This document shows positions 24,043-33,028 of a DNA stretch of 64,000 nucleotides, piece by piece. A program made the translations under genes and the position numbers. Below the pieces are notes generated by a model. It had not been told where the DNA came from. It searched no databases and saw only the letters and a program-made list of their open reading frames with translations. The stretch's first letter is position 1. Each line of letters opens with the position of its first letter. Source of the stretch: Paenibacillus sp. SY21-1 (GTDB taxonomy: Bacteria > Bacillota > Bacilli > Paenibacillales > Paenibacillaceae); the NCBI RefSeq assembly GCF_005222705.1, contig NZ_STGF01000004.1, positions 1 through 64,000 on the forward strand. Direction: 5' to 3'.

Positions 24043-26946
24043 ATGGATAAGGCATGGCAAGGACAGTGGATATGGGGCGAAGGAGAAGCGAGCCCGCGCA
24101 ATGAATGGCATTGCTTTCGGCGTTCGTTCGACATTGGGGAAAGCTGGTCAGGGAGCGCTACGCTAAGGCTCACAGCCGATTCGCGCTATGTGGTATATGT
24201 CAATGGCATTAGGGCAGGCCGCGGTCCGGTTCGCTCATGGACCAAGGAGCAGTTCTACGATACGTATGAAATCGGCCACTTGCTTCAAGCGGGAAAAGCG
24301 AATACACTCGCTGTGCTGGTTCTGCATTTTGGCGTCTCGACCTTCTATTATTTGCGGGGTCGAGGGGGAGTGCTTGCGGAGCTGGAGCTTAGGGACCATA
24401 AGGGCGGAGAGGCAATCACCGTGGCAACCGATGAGCAATGGCGAGCCTCGCGCCACCTCGGGCAGCATGCCCGAGCGCCGCGCATGTCCTGCCAGCAGGC
24501 GTTCTCGGAGTATGTGGACGCATCGGCATGGGATGAAGCTTGGACGGAGCAGGCGTTTGACGACAGCTTGTGGAGCGGGGCGAAGCTTATAGGGGCTGTT
24601 GGAGAGGGACCGTGGACAACGGTCGTGCCGCGCGATATTCCGCTGCTGACGGAAGAAACGGTATACCCGTCGCGTGTTGAGGCGCTTGCCAAGGTAAAAC
24701 CGTTAAGCTGGACGGCGGCAATTGATATTCGCCATCATCTGATTCCGGGCAGCGAGGAGCACGCGAACCCTGTGCAATACGCGGCTTATGCCGCAACCTT
24801 GCTTGTGCTTGATCGCCCTGCGCGGATAACGATTGGCGCAACGTATGCGGAGGGTATTCTAGGCGCCACGTTAAACGGCAAACCGCTGAAAGAGCTGTCT
24901 GGAGCGGCGCTCAGCCGGTTGGATGAACGGGAGCTGGAGGCGGGTGAGCATTTGCTGCTAATCGACGTATCGGCCCCTTCTCATGCCGGAATCATTCATT
25001 TGGGCGCTTACAGCGATCAGCCGTTTGCCTTCCGCTCCCCTCTTGCAACGGGTGGAGAGCAAGAGGAGCTTTCGGTTTTCTGTACGCTCGGTCCCTTCGA
25101 GCAATCGGTCCAAATCGATCATGAAGGTGCGGTCCCTATCAGTCGTACGCACCCGGTATATACAACCATTATTCAAGAGGCGACGAGCGCAGAGGATTTA
25201 ATCAAATTCAGCGATTGGCTGAGACCGGTTGCGGAACGTTACGTAAGCGAAGCGGACGTGATCGGCTTAAGCCTGTATAAGCAAGAGCAGAAGGAGCTGT
25301 CCGTGCCGACGCAGCTGCAGCAAATGGTTATCCCTAGCGCAGCTGCGGCAGTTATCCCTTTATATAGTGAAATGGATACGGAGCTTGTCGTCGATTTCGG
25401 CAAGGAGTATTCGGGCTACATCGAGTTTGAGGTAGAGGCCGCCGCCGGCACCGTGCTGGATTTATATGGTTTCGAATACAGGGACGGCCCGTTCACGCAG
25501 CATACGTACGGACTCGACAATACGCTGCGTTATGTGTGCAAGGAAGGCAGACAACGGTATTTATCCCCTATCCGGCGCGGCTTTCGTTATATGATGGTGA
25601 CGGTGCGCGAGGCGTCAGAGCCTGTTCAATTCCATGAATTGCGCTGCCTGCAAAGCAATTATCCCGTGTCCGAAATCGGAAGCTTCCAATGCTCTGATGC
25701 GCGGCTAAACGATATTTGGGAAATAAGCAGGCATACGACGAAGCTGTGCATGGAAGACACGTTCGTCGATTGTCCCGCTTACGAGCAAGTATTCTGGGTA
25801 GGAGACAGCCGCAACGAAGCGCTCATCAGCAATTACTTGTACGGAGCCGATGATATCGTCAAGCGCTGCCTGCGGCTTGTTCCGGGTTCAAGCGATATGA
25901 CGCCTCTACTGGTGAACCAGGTGCCAAGCGGATGGAGCAGCGTTATTCCGAATTGGACCTTTTTCTGGGCGATTGCCTGCTACGAGCATTATTTGCAGAC
26001 GGCGGACCATGCGTTTGCGCGCGAGATGTATGTGCCTATTAAAGAGACGCTCAAGCATTATTTGCAGAAGCTGGGTCCGCACGGCCTATTGGACATACAG
26101 GGCTGGAATTTCCTCGACTGGTCCCCGATAGATCAACCTAACGAAGGCGTTGTGGCCCATCAGAATATGTTCCTCGTGCAGACGCTGCGTGCGGCGGCTC
26201 AGATGGCTGTTCTGGCGGAGGACGCTGCGGGGGAACATTGGCTTGTGGACGAGGCAGAAAAGCTTTCGGCGGCCATTAGCGTACATCTATGGGACGATGA
26301 CGCAGGCGCCTATATCGATTGTATTCATGCCGATGGAAGCCGCTCAAGCGTAAGAAGCATGCAGACCCAGGTGGTGGCGCTGCTGGCTGGCGTGGCGGAG
26401 GGGGATCGCGCCCGCAAGCTGGCCGCCTATATGGAGGAGCCGCCTGCTCATTTTGTGCAAATCGGCAGCCCGTTTATGTCCTTTTTCTATTATGAGGCGC
26501 TTGCGAGGGCGGGCAGCATCCAACGGCTTGTTGACGATATCCGGCGCAATTATGGCGTGATGATCGACAACGGCGCGACGACCTGCTGGGAAATGTATCC
26601 CCATTTCAGCGAAAACCGGGCGGATGACAGCTTTTTGACCCGCAGTCATTGTCATGCCTGGTCGTCCGCTCCGGCTTATTTTCTGGGACGGGAGCTGCTT
26701 GGCGTTCGCTCGCTGACTCCTGGCTGGACGGAAATCGAAATCGCGCCGGAGCTGTGCGATCTGGCATGGGCGAAAGGCAGCGTCCCGCATCCAGGCGGGG
26801 GAAGAATCGATGTAAGCTGGAGATTGGAGCGAGCGGACGAAACGTTAAAGCTTGATGTAGCTTATCCGGAGGGCGTGAGGGTCCATATAAAGGCGCCGCC
26901 AGGCCTGAAGGCGCAAATTCGTGAGCGCAAGCTCGCAATGTCATAA
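24043..26946 (+). CDS. GH78-type alpha-L-rhamnosidase, cytoplasmic
   Basis: The 967-residue enzyme has no signal peptide, so it acts on imported rhamnosides. An N-terminal beta-sandwich part (WIWGEGEASPRNEWHCFRRSF, typical of GH78 Bac_rhamnosid_N) is followed by an (alpha/alpha)6 barrel. The conserved block is DTFVDCPAYEQVFWVGDSRNEAL, a variant of the usual CPQRDERLGWTGD. SHCHAWSSAPAYFLGREL and GSVPHPGGGRIDVSW close the barrel and lead to the C-terminal sandwich. ATG 24043 follows AAGGATGTGG and is preferred to 24004. The altered catalytic block makes the precise substrate uncertain. Confidence 0.85.
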   Translation: MDKAWQGQWIWGEGEASPRNEWHCFRRSFDIGESWSGSATLRLTADSRYVVYVNGIRAGRGPVRSWTKEQFYDTYEIGHLLQAGKANTLAVLVLHFGVSTFYYLRGRGGVLAELELRDHKGGEAITVATDEQWRASRHLGQHARAPRMSCQQAFSEYVDASAWDEAWTEQAFDDSLWSGAKLIGAVGEGPWTTVVPRDIPLLTEETVYPSRVEALAKVKPLSWTAAIDIRHHLIPGSEEHANPVQYAAYAATLLVLDRPARITIGATYAEGILGATLNGKPLKELSGAALSRLDERELEAGEHLLLIDVSAPSHAGIIHLGAYSDQPFAFRSPLATGGEQEELSVFCTLGPFEQSVQIDHEGAVPISRTHPVYTTIIQEATSAEDLIKFSDWLRPVAERYVSEADVIGLSLYKQEQKELSVPTQLQQMVIPSAAAAVIPLYSEMDTELVVDFGKEYSGYIEFEVEAAAGTVLDLYGFEYRDGPFTQHTYGLDNTLRYVCKEGRQRYLSPIRRGFRYMMVTVREASEPVQFHELRCLQSNYPVSEIGSFQCSDARLNDIWEISRHTTKLCMEDTFVDCPAYEQVFWVGDSRNEALISNYLYGADDIVKRCLRLVPGSSDMTPLLVNQVPSGWSSVIPNWTFFWAIACYEHYLQTADHAFAREMYVPIKETLKHYLQKLGPHGLLDIQGWNFLDWSPIDQPNEGVVAHQNMFLVQTLRAAAQMAVLAEDAAGEHWLVDEAEKLSAAISVHLWDDDAGAYIDCIHADGSRSSVRSMQTQVVALLAGVAEGDRARKLAAYMEEPPAHFVQIGSPFMSFFYYEALARAGSIQRLVDDIRRNYGVMIDNGATTCWEMYPHFSENRADDSFLTRSHCHAWSSAPAYFLGRELLGVRSLTPGWTEIEIAPELCDLAWAKGSVPHPGGGRIDVSWRLERADETLKLDVAYPEGVRVHIKAPPGLKAQIRERKLAMS

Positions 26947-27063
26947 AAAGATGCTTTTTTCTTAGGGCCTCGCCGAGGCAATCGCCAAATTATGTCCAGC
27001 CGTGCGCCGCAAAAAGTCCATTGTGCATGAAAGCGGCAGTAGGCTAAACTAATAACAGCTTAA

Positions 27064-27078
27064 TGAGAATAATTATCA
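27064..27078 (+). promoter_or_regulatory. Fur box ahead of the siderophore-binding lipoprotein
   Basis: TGAGAATAATTATCA matches the 7-1-7 Fur motif TGATAATNATTATCA with one mismatch. It lies 13 bases before the start codon, so iron-bound Fur should block transcription. Confidence 0.8.
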
Positions 27079-27090
27079 CATGGGGGAGTT

Positions 27091-28101
27091 ATGATGTTTA
27101 GTTCTACAGGTAAAAACAAGGCAAAGCTCGGTTTTATGCTGCTGGCGCTATTGATGCTGCTGTCCGCATGCGGCGGCAATGGAGCGGCAAGCAGCGCGGA
27201 GCCGACAGCCTCGCCTTCAGCTTCGATCGAGCCGGAGGAAATCGGCGTTCGCACGTTTAAGGATGCGCGCGATCGGATCGTAGAGCTGCCCGACAATCCG
27301 CAGCGCATCGTCGGTCATTATTACGCTTCGGAGCTCACGGCGCTTGGCCTCCCGATGATTGGCACCAACTATATGAATGCAGGGCTTGTGCTGACGAAAG
27401 AACAGCTCGCCGGCGTGGAGGATGTAGGCGGGGAAGGCGTGGTGCCGAATATGGAGAAGGTGCTCAGCTTGACGCCGGACCTGATTCTTGTTCCCGACTT
27501 TATCGAGCCGGCTGACGTCGATGCGCTTGCCAAAATTGCGCCCACGGTCGTAATCAGCTACAGCAGCGACGTGTTTGCCAGATTGCGCACAATCGCCGAT
27601 ATTGTCGGACAGCCGGAGCTGGCGGAAGCATGGATCGGCAAGTACCAGGCGAAAGCGGAGCAGAAGCGAAGCGAGCTGCAGCCTCTGTTGAAGGAGGGCG
27701 AGACAGCGTCGGCCTTTGTTGTCCATATAGACAAAAAGCTGTATCTGTATGGACCGCAGCGGCTTGGTCCGACGATGTACGATGCGCTTGGCTTTAAGAT
27801 GCCGGCCAAGGCGGAGGAGCTGTTTAATGACAAGCCCGATTCGCTCTGGGAGGAAATTTCTCTCGAGTTGCTGGAGGATTACGCGGGAGACCGGATTTTC
27901 CTAGTGGTGAACAGAGACAATGTAGACGTAAGCTCGGTTCTGGAGGAGATGGTCCGCAATCCGATCTGGGAGAAGCTCCCTGCCGTTCAGAATGGTCAAG
28001 CCTACGTCGTGGAGCAGCGCTGGGCGCTAAACGATCCGCTGACCTTGGACTGGCTGCTCGATGAGATGCCGGAGCTGATTACGGCTGCACCTGCAGCATA
28101 A
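27091..28101 (+). CDS. Ferric siderophore-binding lipoprotein (ABC transporter SBP)
   Basis: The 336-residue protein has a lipoprotein signal (LMLLSACGG, Cys about 27) and a periplasmic-binding (PF01497) fold. DNPQRIVGHYYASELTALGLPMIG opens lobe 1. EISLELLEDYAGDRIFLVV and AYVVEQRWALNDPLTLDWLL are typical of the FeuA/YxeB-type catecholate or hydroxamate binders. GGGGGAG precedes ATG 27091. No permease or ATPase gene is next to it, so it must use a transporter encoded elsewhere. The gene downstream encodes a regulator with a related binding domain. Confidence 0.9.
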   Translation: MMFSSTGKNKAKLGFMLLALLMLLSACGGNGAASSAEPTASPSASIEPEEIGVRTFKDARDRIVELPDNPQRIVGHYYASELTALGLPMIGTNYMNAGLVLTKEQLAGVEDVGGEGVVPNMEKVLSLTPDLILVPDFIEPADVDALAKIAPTVVISYSSDVFARLRTIADIVGQPELAEAWIGKYQAKAEQKRSELQPLLKEGETASAFVVHIDKKLYLYGPQRLGPTMYDALGFKMPAKAEELFNDKPDSLWEEISLELLEDYAGDRIFLVVNRDNVDVSSVLEEMVRNPIWEKLPAVQNGQAYVVEQRWALNDPLTLDWLLDEMPELITAAPAA

Positions 28102-28141
28102 GCAAGCGAATAGATTAGGGCTTAACGCGCGCATGCGGCGC

Positions 28142-28193
28142 AAAGCTGTGCAAGGCTGCTTGAAAAAGCGCCTTGTGCAGCTTTTCTTTTTTT
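28142..28193 (+). terminator. Terminator after the siderophore-binding gene
   Basis: AAAGCTGTGCAAGGC pairs with GCCTTGTGCAGCTTT and is followed by a CTTTTTTT run. It separates this gene from the AraC-SBP fusion gene, which has its own promoter. Confidence 0.85.
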
Positions 28194-28235
28194 CGCCAAA
28201 CTTAGGCGTTTATCGTCTGACTCCGGCGCTGACGG

Positions 28236-28289
28236 TTTACGCTAGCCGTACTTTGTACTATAATGGAATCATTATGATAATGATTATCA
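28236..28289 (+). promoter_or_regulatory. Promoter with a perfect 7-1-7 Fur box for the AraC-SBP gene
   Basis: TTTACG (28236-28241), 17 bases and TATAAT (28259-28264) form the promoter. Bases 28275-28289 (TGATAATGATTATCA) are a perfect 7-1-7 Fur site over the predicted transcription start. Confidence 0.88.
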
Positions 28290-28307
28290 ACGAGAAGGCG
28301 AAGCCGA

Positions 28308-29906
28308 ATGAAAATAAATCAAGCCAGGCGGTGGGGCTCGCCCCCGCCCTTAGCTTATATGACAGGAATTGAGAAGCTGCATGTCGCCAAGGGAAGCGAA
28401 GCGGACCGGGGGGTTCCTGTTATGCAGGGCACGAATAATCGCCTATGCTCGGAGGAGCATAGCTTATTGATCGTGACAAGCGGCCAAGGCTCGTTCAAGC
28501 TGGAGGAGGACGTGCTGCATCGGGCGTTTCCCGGCCAGTGCCTGCTTTTGCCCGCATCAACGCCTGTCGAGGCGGAAGCGGATGCAGGCCGCACACTCGC
28601 TCTGTATCGTGTCACGTATCGACTCGAGCGCGATGATCTTAGTCAGCTCGCCAAGGCCGCAGCGGTCAGCTGCGAGCCCGCAGCCGCCTTGGACCGCCTG
28701 CTCGCGGAGATGCTCACGGTAGGGACGGATGAACGAGAAAAAGAGCGGATGGGGGATCATCTGCGATTTTTAGGCATCCTTTATGAATTATTGAAACGAA
28801 AGCAAGCTGCAGCATATGCGGATCTGACGGGCGTGGAGCGCAGCGTGCGCCAGCTGCAGCTTCATTATCGGGCAGACATATCCTTCAGCGAGATGGCTGA
28901 GGAAGCGGGCGTAAGCAGGTGGCAGTTCGGCGAGCAGTTCAAGCAACTGACCGGATTGTCTCCGGTCGCCTATCTGACAAAGCTCAGAATCCAGCATGCC
29001 AAGCAGCTTATGGCGGATTCGGGCTTGACGGTGAAGGAGATCGCCAGCCTTTCAGGCTTTCGCGATGAATATTATTTCAGCCGCAGATTCAAGCAGACGA
29101 CCGGAATGACGCCAACCCAGTACAGGCATGGCAGGCAGCCCCGCATTTTCTCCATACAATATGTCGGAGAATTGCTCGCGCTGGGCATTGAGCCGATCGG
29201 GACGAACCGTGCGATGCTGGATGTATTCAAGGACTGGTCCGGTGCGGCAATCGAGGAGCCTATCGATATGGAGCAGCTGTCCGCTTTAAAGCCGGATTTA
29301 ATCATATGCCCAACGTTCACGCCTAAGCGTCTCGTAGAGCCTTTGCAGCAAATTGCGCCAACTGTGAGCTTCGATTGGCAGGCGGATGTCTATTCCCGGC
29401 TGAGAGCGATTGGCGAGAGGCTGGGCAGAAGCAAGGAGGCCGATGAGTGGATTGCCCGTTATGAAGCCAAGGCTGTGCGAGTCAGAAGCAGGTTGAAGCC
29501 GTATATCCAGCCGGGGATGACCGCTTCGGCGTTTGTGTATCATGCTCATGGGCTATATGTGTATGCGGGCCATCATTTTGGACATACGCTTTATCATGCG
29601 CTGGGGTTTGATGCGCCGAATGGGGTCAAGCGGCTTATCGAATCGGACAGCCAAATGAAATGGAAAAAAATATCGGTCGAGCATCTGGAGGAATACGCCG
29701 GCGATGTCGTCTTTTTTGCGCTGGCTTCAAGCGGAGCGGATGCGCTCGAAGGGCGGAGTCTGTTGGAGCACCCTGCCTGGCGCTCTTTGCATGCGGTGCA
29801 GCAGGGACGCGGCTATGTGGTAGACGCTGTGTGGGGTAATTATAATCCGGTCACGCTTGAACGTCATCTGGATGAAATGGCAAGCCGTCTTGGGCAGAAC
29901 ATATAG
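28308..29906 (+). CDS. AraC-type regulator fused to a siderophore-binding domain (Btr-like)
   Basis: The 532-residue protein has an N-terminal cupin-like region, an AraC double helix-turn-helix at about 165-275 (FSEMAEEAGVSRWQFGEQFKQLTG and KEIASLSGFRDEYYFSRRFKQTTG) and a C-terminal PF01497 siderophore-binding domain from about 280 to the end. No signal peptide is present, so the binding domain works in the cytoplasm. Bacillus subtilis Btr has this plan and activates ferric bacillibactin uptake. The C-terminal part resembles the lipoprotein encoded upstream (EYAGD, VDAVWGNYNPVTLERHLDEM), suggesting both bind the same ferric siderophore. GAGAAGG precedes ATG 28308. Confidence 0.88.
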   Translation: MKINQARRWGSPPPLAYMTGIEKLHVAKGSEADRGVPVMQGTNNRLCSEEHSLLIVTSGQGSFKLEEDVLHRAFPGQCLLLPASTPVEAEADAGRTLALYRVTYRLERDDLSQLAKAAAVSCEPAAALDRLLAEMLTVGTDEREKERMGDHLRFLGILYELLKRKQAAAYADLTGVERSVRQLQLHYRADISFSEMAEEAGVSRWQFGEQFKQLTGLSPVAYLTKLRIQHAKQLMADSGLTVKEIASLSGFRDEYYFSRRFKQTTGMTPTQYRHGRQPRIFSIQYVGELLALGIEPIGTNRAMLDVFKDWSGAAIEEPIDMEQLSALKPDLIICPTFTPKRLVEPLQQIAPTVSFDWQADVYSRLRAIGERLGRSKEADEWIARYEAKAVRVRSRLKPYIQPGMTASAFVYHAHGLYVYAGHHFGHTLYHALGFDAPNGVKRLIESDSQMKWKKISVEHLEEYAGDVVFFALASSGADALEGRSLLEHPAWRSLHAVQQGRGYVVDAVWGNYNPVTLERHLDEMASRLGQNI

Positions 29907-30060
29907 CAATCTCAAGCCCATGCTGAACATAGGTTGCACTGAGCAGGCGCAAGCCCGCCCAATTGGACAGGGCTGCCCCAACGGCATGGAGAAATGCCAT
30001 TTGAACAGCCCTTAATGGTATAATATTTAACCGGACTTCCACGCATACGGGAAAGTCGCG
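29907..30060. other. Intergenic stretch with an extended -10 promoter
   Basis: No gene was supported before 30061. TGGTATAAT (30016-30024) is an extended -10 element without a clear -35. GC-rich inverted repeats around 29945-29990 (CCCGCCC, GGGCTGCCCC) have no T run. Confidence 0.45.
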
Positions 30061-30234
30061 ATGAATCCTCTTGTTAACAGCCAACAGCAGCGTACCAGGT
30101 TGTCGGTAATCATGTATTCCAAAACAACGAAAGCCCTACCTCTCTTCCGTCCTCGCGGCTCCTATGACCGCGCCAGTGTGAATCAGAGATACAAAGTGAA
30201 ACAGGTCTTGGGAATTAACGCTAAGAAATCATAA
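30061..30234 (+). CDS. Possible 57-residue basic protein
   Basis: A short frame starts ATG 30061 eight bases after GGGAAAG, about 37 bases downstream of the extended -10 at 30016. The product begins MNPLVNSQQQRTRLSVIMYS and ends YKVKQVLGINAKKS. It is basic with no membrane segment. No family was recognised. It may be real or chance; the rest of the gap to 30416 holds no other candidate. Confidence 0.3.
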   Translation: MNPLVNSQQQRTRLSVIMYSKTTKALPLFRPRGSYDRASVNQRYKVKQVLGINAKKS

Positions 30235-30416
30235 TCCGAGGAAATTAGTCATACTTACGGAGGATTTGCTGAGGTTAAATATTATTTATCCTCACCATTA
30301 TACAATAATCGCAATTAACATGCAAGCAAGGCTGTCTTCAAGGGCGCTCCTTCCTTTCCCGATGCATGTCTCCAGCCATAATGGACACGCTAGTTAGGGT
30401 AAAAGGGGGAATCGAT

Positions 30417-31319
30417 ATGCCGAGCTGGTTTGAGATTGTGCTGCGAACGCTGGCCGCTATTCTAATCTTGTTTGTGTTGACCAAAATATTGGGGAAACGG
30501 CAAATATCCCAACTTTCTTTGTTCGAATACATAACGGGAATTTCCATCGGCAATATTGCCGCATACATTTCGCTTGACCTGGATAATCTCTGGTATTTAG
30601 GCGTTGTATCGCTGTGCGTCTGGGTGAGCGTATCAGTGGCCATGGAGTTTTTGACGATGAAGAGCAAGAGGCTGCGCGATGTCGTAGACGGGAAGGCGTC
30701 CGTCCTTATTCAGAACGGGAAGCTGTTCAAAAAGCAGCTGTTCAAGGAACGATTGACCGTCGACGAATTGCTGGAGCAGCTTAGAAAAAAAGATGTCTTT
30801 CGTGTCGCTGATGTAGAGTTTGCCGTTATGGAGCCAAGCGGAGAAATTAATGTTCTGCTCAAAAAAGAATACCAGCCGCTCACTCCCGATATGCTGGGCT
30901 GGAAAATGATGAAGGAGAGAGAGACGATCACCGTCATTATCGACGGGCATGTGGAGCAGTCGGCACTCGATAAATCGGGCCTGGATTACGGTCAGCTGCT
31001 GAAGGAGCTGGAGCGCAGCAAGCTGCGCCTGGAAGAGGTATTTCTAGGTCAGATCGATGGGACGGGGCAAATGACGTTTCAGACGATAGCCGAGCATCGC
31101 CACGAGGAAAGCCAGCAGCCCAAGCCCCGTCAGCGGATTGCGATGCTTAAGGAGCAGTTCGAGGCTGAGCTGCTTCGCCTTGAGGCGCTTGCCCGGAATG
31201 AGAGCGATCGCATGGTGTACCGGACAGAGTTGGAGCGCTTTCAAATCGAAGCAAGCGATAAAAACGGACCGATCATGAAGCGTGAAGCGCTGATTCCGCC
31301 CTCGGGAGGAAACGTGTAG
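30417..31319 (+). CDS. DUF421-family membrane protein (YetF-like)
   Basis: The 300-residue protein has three N-terminal membrane segments followed by a soluble DUF421 domain. FVLTKILGKRQISQLSLFEYITGISIGNIAA is the family signature, and DGKASVLIQNGKLF and RVADVEFAVMEPSGEINVL lie in the soluble part. A charged helical C-terminal extension (about 210-300) follows. Members occur in spore formers, some in spore membranes, with unclear function. ATG 30417 follows AAAGGGGGAAT, and the frame upstream to 30366 lacks a site. Confidence 0.87.
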   Translation: MPSWFEIVLRTLAAILILFVLTKILGKRQISQLSLFEYITGISIGNIAAYISLDLDNLWYLGVVSLCVWVSVSVAMEFLTMKSKRLRDVVDGKASVLIQNGKLFKKQLFKERLTVDELLEQLRKKDVFRVADVEFAVMEPSGEINVLLKKEYQPLTPDMLGWKMMKERETITVIIDGHVEQSALDKSGLDYGQLLKELERSKLRLEEVFLGQIDGTGQMTFQTIAEHRHEESQQPKPRQRIAMLKEQFEAELLRLEALARNESDRMVYRTELERFQIEASDKNGPIMKREALIPPSGGNV

Positions 31320-31388
31320 TTTTTTACAGGGATTAGCTCGCTGGCAGCTGTGAGCGCCGACAGGTTCCCTCTTTTTTCGTAAAAAAAG

Positions 31389-31721
31389 TTATGTCCAGCG
31401 CGCGGACCACAGCTTCATTTCTTTTAAAATATGATGCAGGTCTTCGCCCTTAGGCGTAAGGGAATATTCAACCGTAACCGGGACAGTCGGGAAAACGCAG
31501 CGTTCAAGCACGCCTTTGTCCTCCAAATGGCGAAGCGTGCTTGTCAATGCCCGCGGACTGACGGCAGGGATCAGCCGTTGCAGCTCGCCAAACCTTTTTT
31601 TGCCGCAAAACAGCTCTCTTAGCACAAGAAATGCCCATTTGCCTCCAATCACATCAAGCGTTTTTTCAATGTTGCATTCAATGAAAACGGGTTCCTTCGG
31701 GATATAATTATGCGCGCTCAT
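31389..31721 (-). CDS. HxlR-family transcriptional regulator
   Basis: The 110-residue winged-helix protein has the HxlR core: CNIEKTLDVIGGKWAFLVLRELF, KRFGELQRLIPAVSPRALTSTLRHLEDKGV and YSLTPKGEDL. The Cys near the N-terminus (IECNIE) is at the position used for aldehyde or thiol sensing in some members. It is divergent from the aldo/keto reductase gene with about 155 bases between, so it probably represses that gene. Confidence 0.9.
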   Translation of the reverse strand: MSAHNYIPKEPVFIECNIEKTLDVIGGKWAFLVLRELFCGKKRFGELQRLIPAVSPRALTSTLRHLEDKGVLERCVFPTVPVTVEYSLTPKGEDLHHILKEMKLWSARWT

Positions 31722-31875
31722 GCAACAATCCTCCTTCTGAATGCTCCTATCCTAAAGTATAGTATATATATTATAGATAATAAAATGAAGAAACTTTCAC
31801 TACTTCCCAGAATGAGCATGGTGCTTTACACTACTAGTGAACAAGAAACGGAATCAGCGGAGGAGATTATTGATT

Positions 31876-32850
31876 ATGAAATATCGCAAGCTTGGCAAAA
31901 GCGGTCTGAAAGTCAGCGAAATCGGTTTGGGGAGCTGGCTTACTTACGGAACGGCAACTGCTGCGGAAACTGCAAAGGATTGTATCGTTAAAGCGTATGA
32001 TCTTGGCATTAATTTTTTTGATACTGCGAATGCTTACAACAACGGCGAAGCCGAAAAGGTAATGGGCTCGGCGCTGCAAGCGTTTCCGAGAAGCAGCTAT
32101 GTGCTGGCCACAAAGGTCTATTTCTCGATGGGACCTGGACCGAACGACCGGGGGCTATCGCGCAAGCACATTATTGAGCAGTGCGACGCAAGCCTGAAGC
32201 GGCTGGGTACGGATTATATCGATTTGTACCAATGCCATCGTTATGATGCAGATACGCCTGTAGAGGAAACGCTGCGCGCGCTGGACGATTTGACTGCGCA
32301 AGGTAAAATTTTGTATGCGGGCATCAGCGAATGGTCTGCCGCGCAAATTACAGATGCGGTTCGTACGGGACAAAGGCTAAACCTTCGTCCGCTTGTGTCC
32401 AACCAGCCCATCTATAACATGTTCGAGCGTTATATCGAGCAGGAGGTCATTCCGGTGTGCGAAACGGAAGGACTGGGGCAGGTCGTATTTTCGCCGCTCG
32501 CGCAAGGGGTTCTCACCGGCAAGTATAAGCCTGGCCAAGCGATTCCTTCGGATAGCCGCGCCGCGAACGATCAGACAAACGGCGTGATCAACAGCTATAT
32601 GAGGGAGGAAGTGCTCACAGCGGCGCAGAAGATGGAGCAGCTGGCGGCAAGCATGGATGCCGCATTGTCGCAATTCGCGCTTGCCTGGATTTTGAGAAAA
32701 TCCAATGTAAGCTCTGCGATTATCGGAGCAAGCCGTCCGTCACAGGTAGAGCAGAATGCGAAAGCGGTGGAGCTTGTTTTGACGGAGGATGTGCTCGCTG
32801 AAGTGGAAGCCATCATGGCGCCGCTCAAAAGCTTTGCCCCAGCAAGATAA
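31876..32850 (+). CDS. Aldo/keto reductase, potassium-channel-beta-like
   Basis: The 324-residue NADPH-dependent reductase reduces aldehydes or ketones. The catalytic four are visible: D and Y in FFDTANAYNNGEAE, K in LATKVYF and H in YQCHRYD. The C-terminal cofactor site is SSAIIGASRPSQVEQN. GCGGAGGAG is before ATG 31876, and an extension to 31837 is not needed. With the HxlR gene it forms a likely electrophile- or aldehyde-response pair. Confidence 0.91.
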   Translation: MKYRKLGKSGLKVSEIGLGSWLTYGTATAAETAKDCIVKAYDLGINFFDTANAYNNGEAEKVMGSALQAFPRSSYVLATKVYFSMGPGPNDRGLSRKHIIEQCDASLKRLGTDYIDLYQCHRYDADTPVEETLRALDDLTAQGKILYAGISEWSAAQITDAVRTGQRLNLRPLVSNQPIYNMFERYIEQEVIPVCETEGLGQVVFSPLAQGVLTGKYKPGQAIPSDSRAANDQTNGVINSYMREEVLTAAQKMEQLAASMDAALSQFALAWILRKSNVSSAIIGASRPSQVEQNAKAVELVLTEDVLAEVEAIMAPLKSFAPAR

Positions 32851-32895
32851 GCTTGGCCCTGCTATCAAGCGGGCAGCAATCATGTTTTTATGAAT

Positions 32896-32944
32896 AAAAG
32901 CGCCCGTCAGCAGCCTGTAGTCTAGGCTTGCTCCGGGCGCTTTT
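32896..32944 (+). terminator. Terminator after the aldo/keto reductase gene
   Basis: AAAAGCGCCCG pairs with CGGGCGCTTTT around a loop of about 27 bases. The symmetric A and T flanks also allow it to stop the minus-strand transcript of the sporulation lipoprotein gene. Confidence 0.8.
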
Positions 32945-33028
32945 GTGCATGACCTGCGACCGGATTATATCCGATATTCGCTTGCAGGATCATGCTTCGA
33001 AATTGCATATATAATAGGAAGCGATTTT

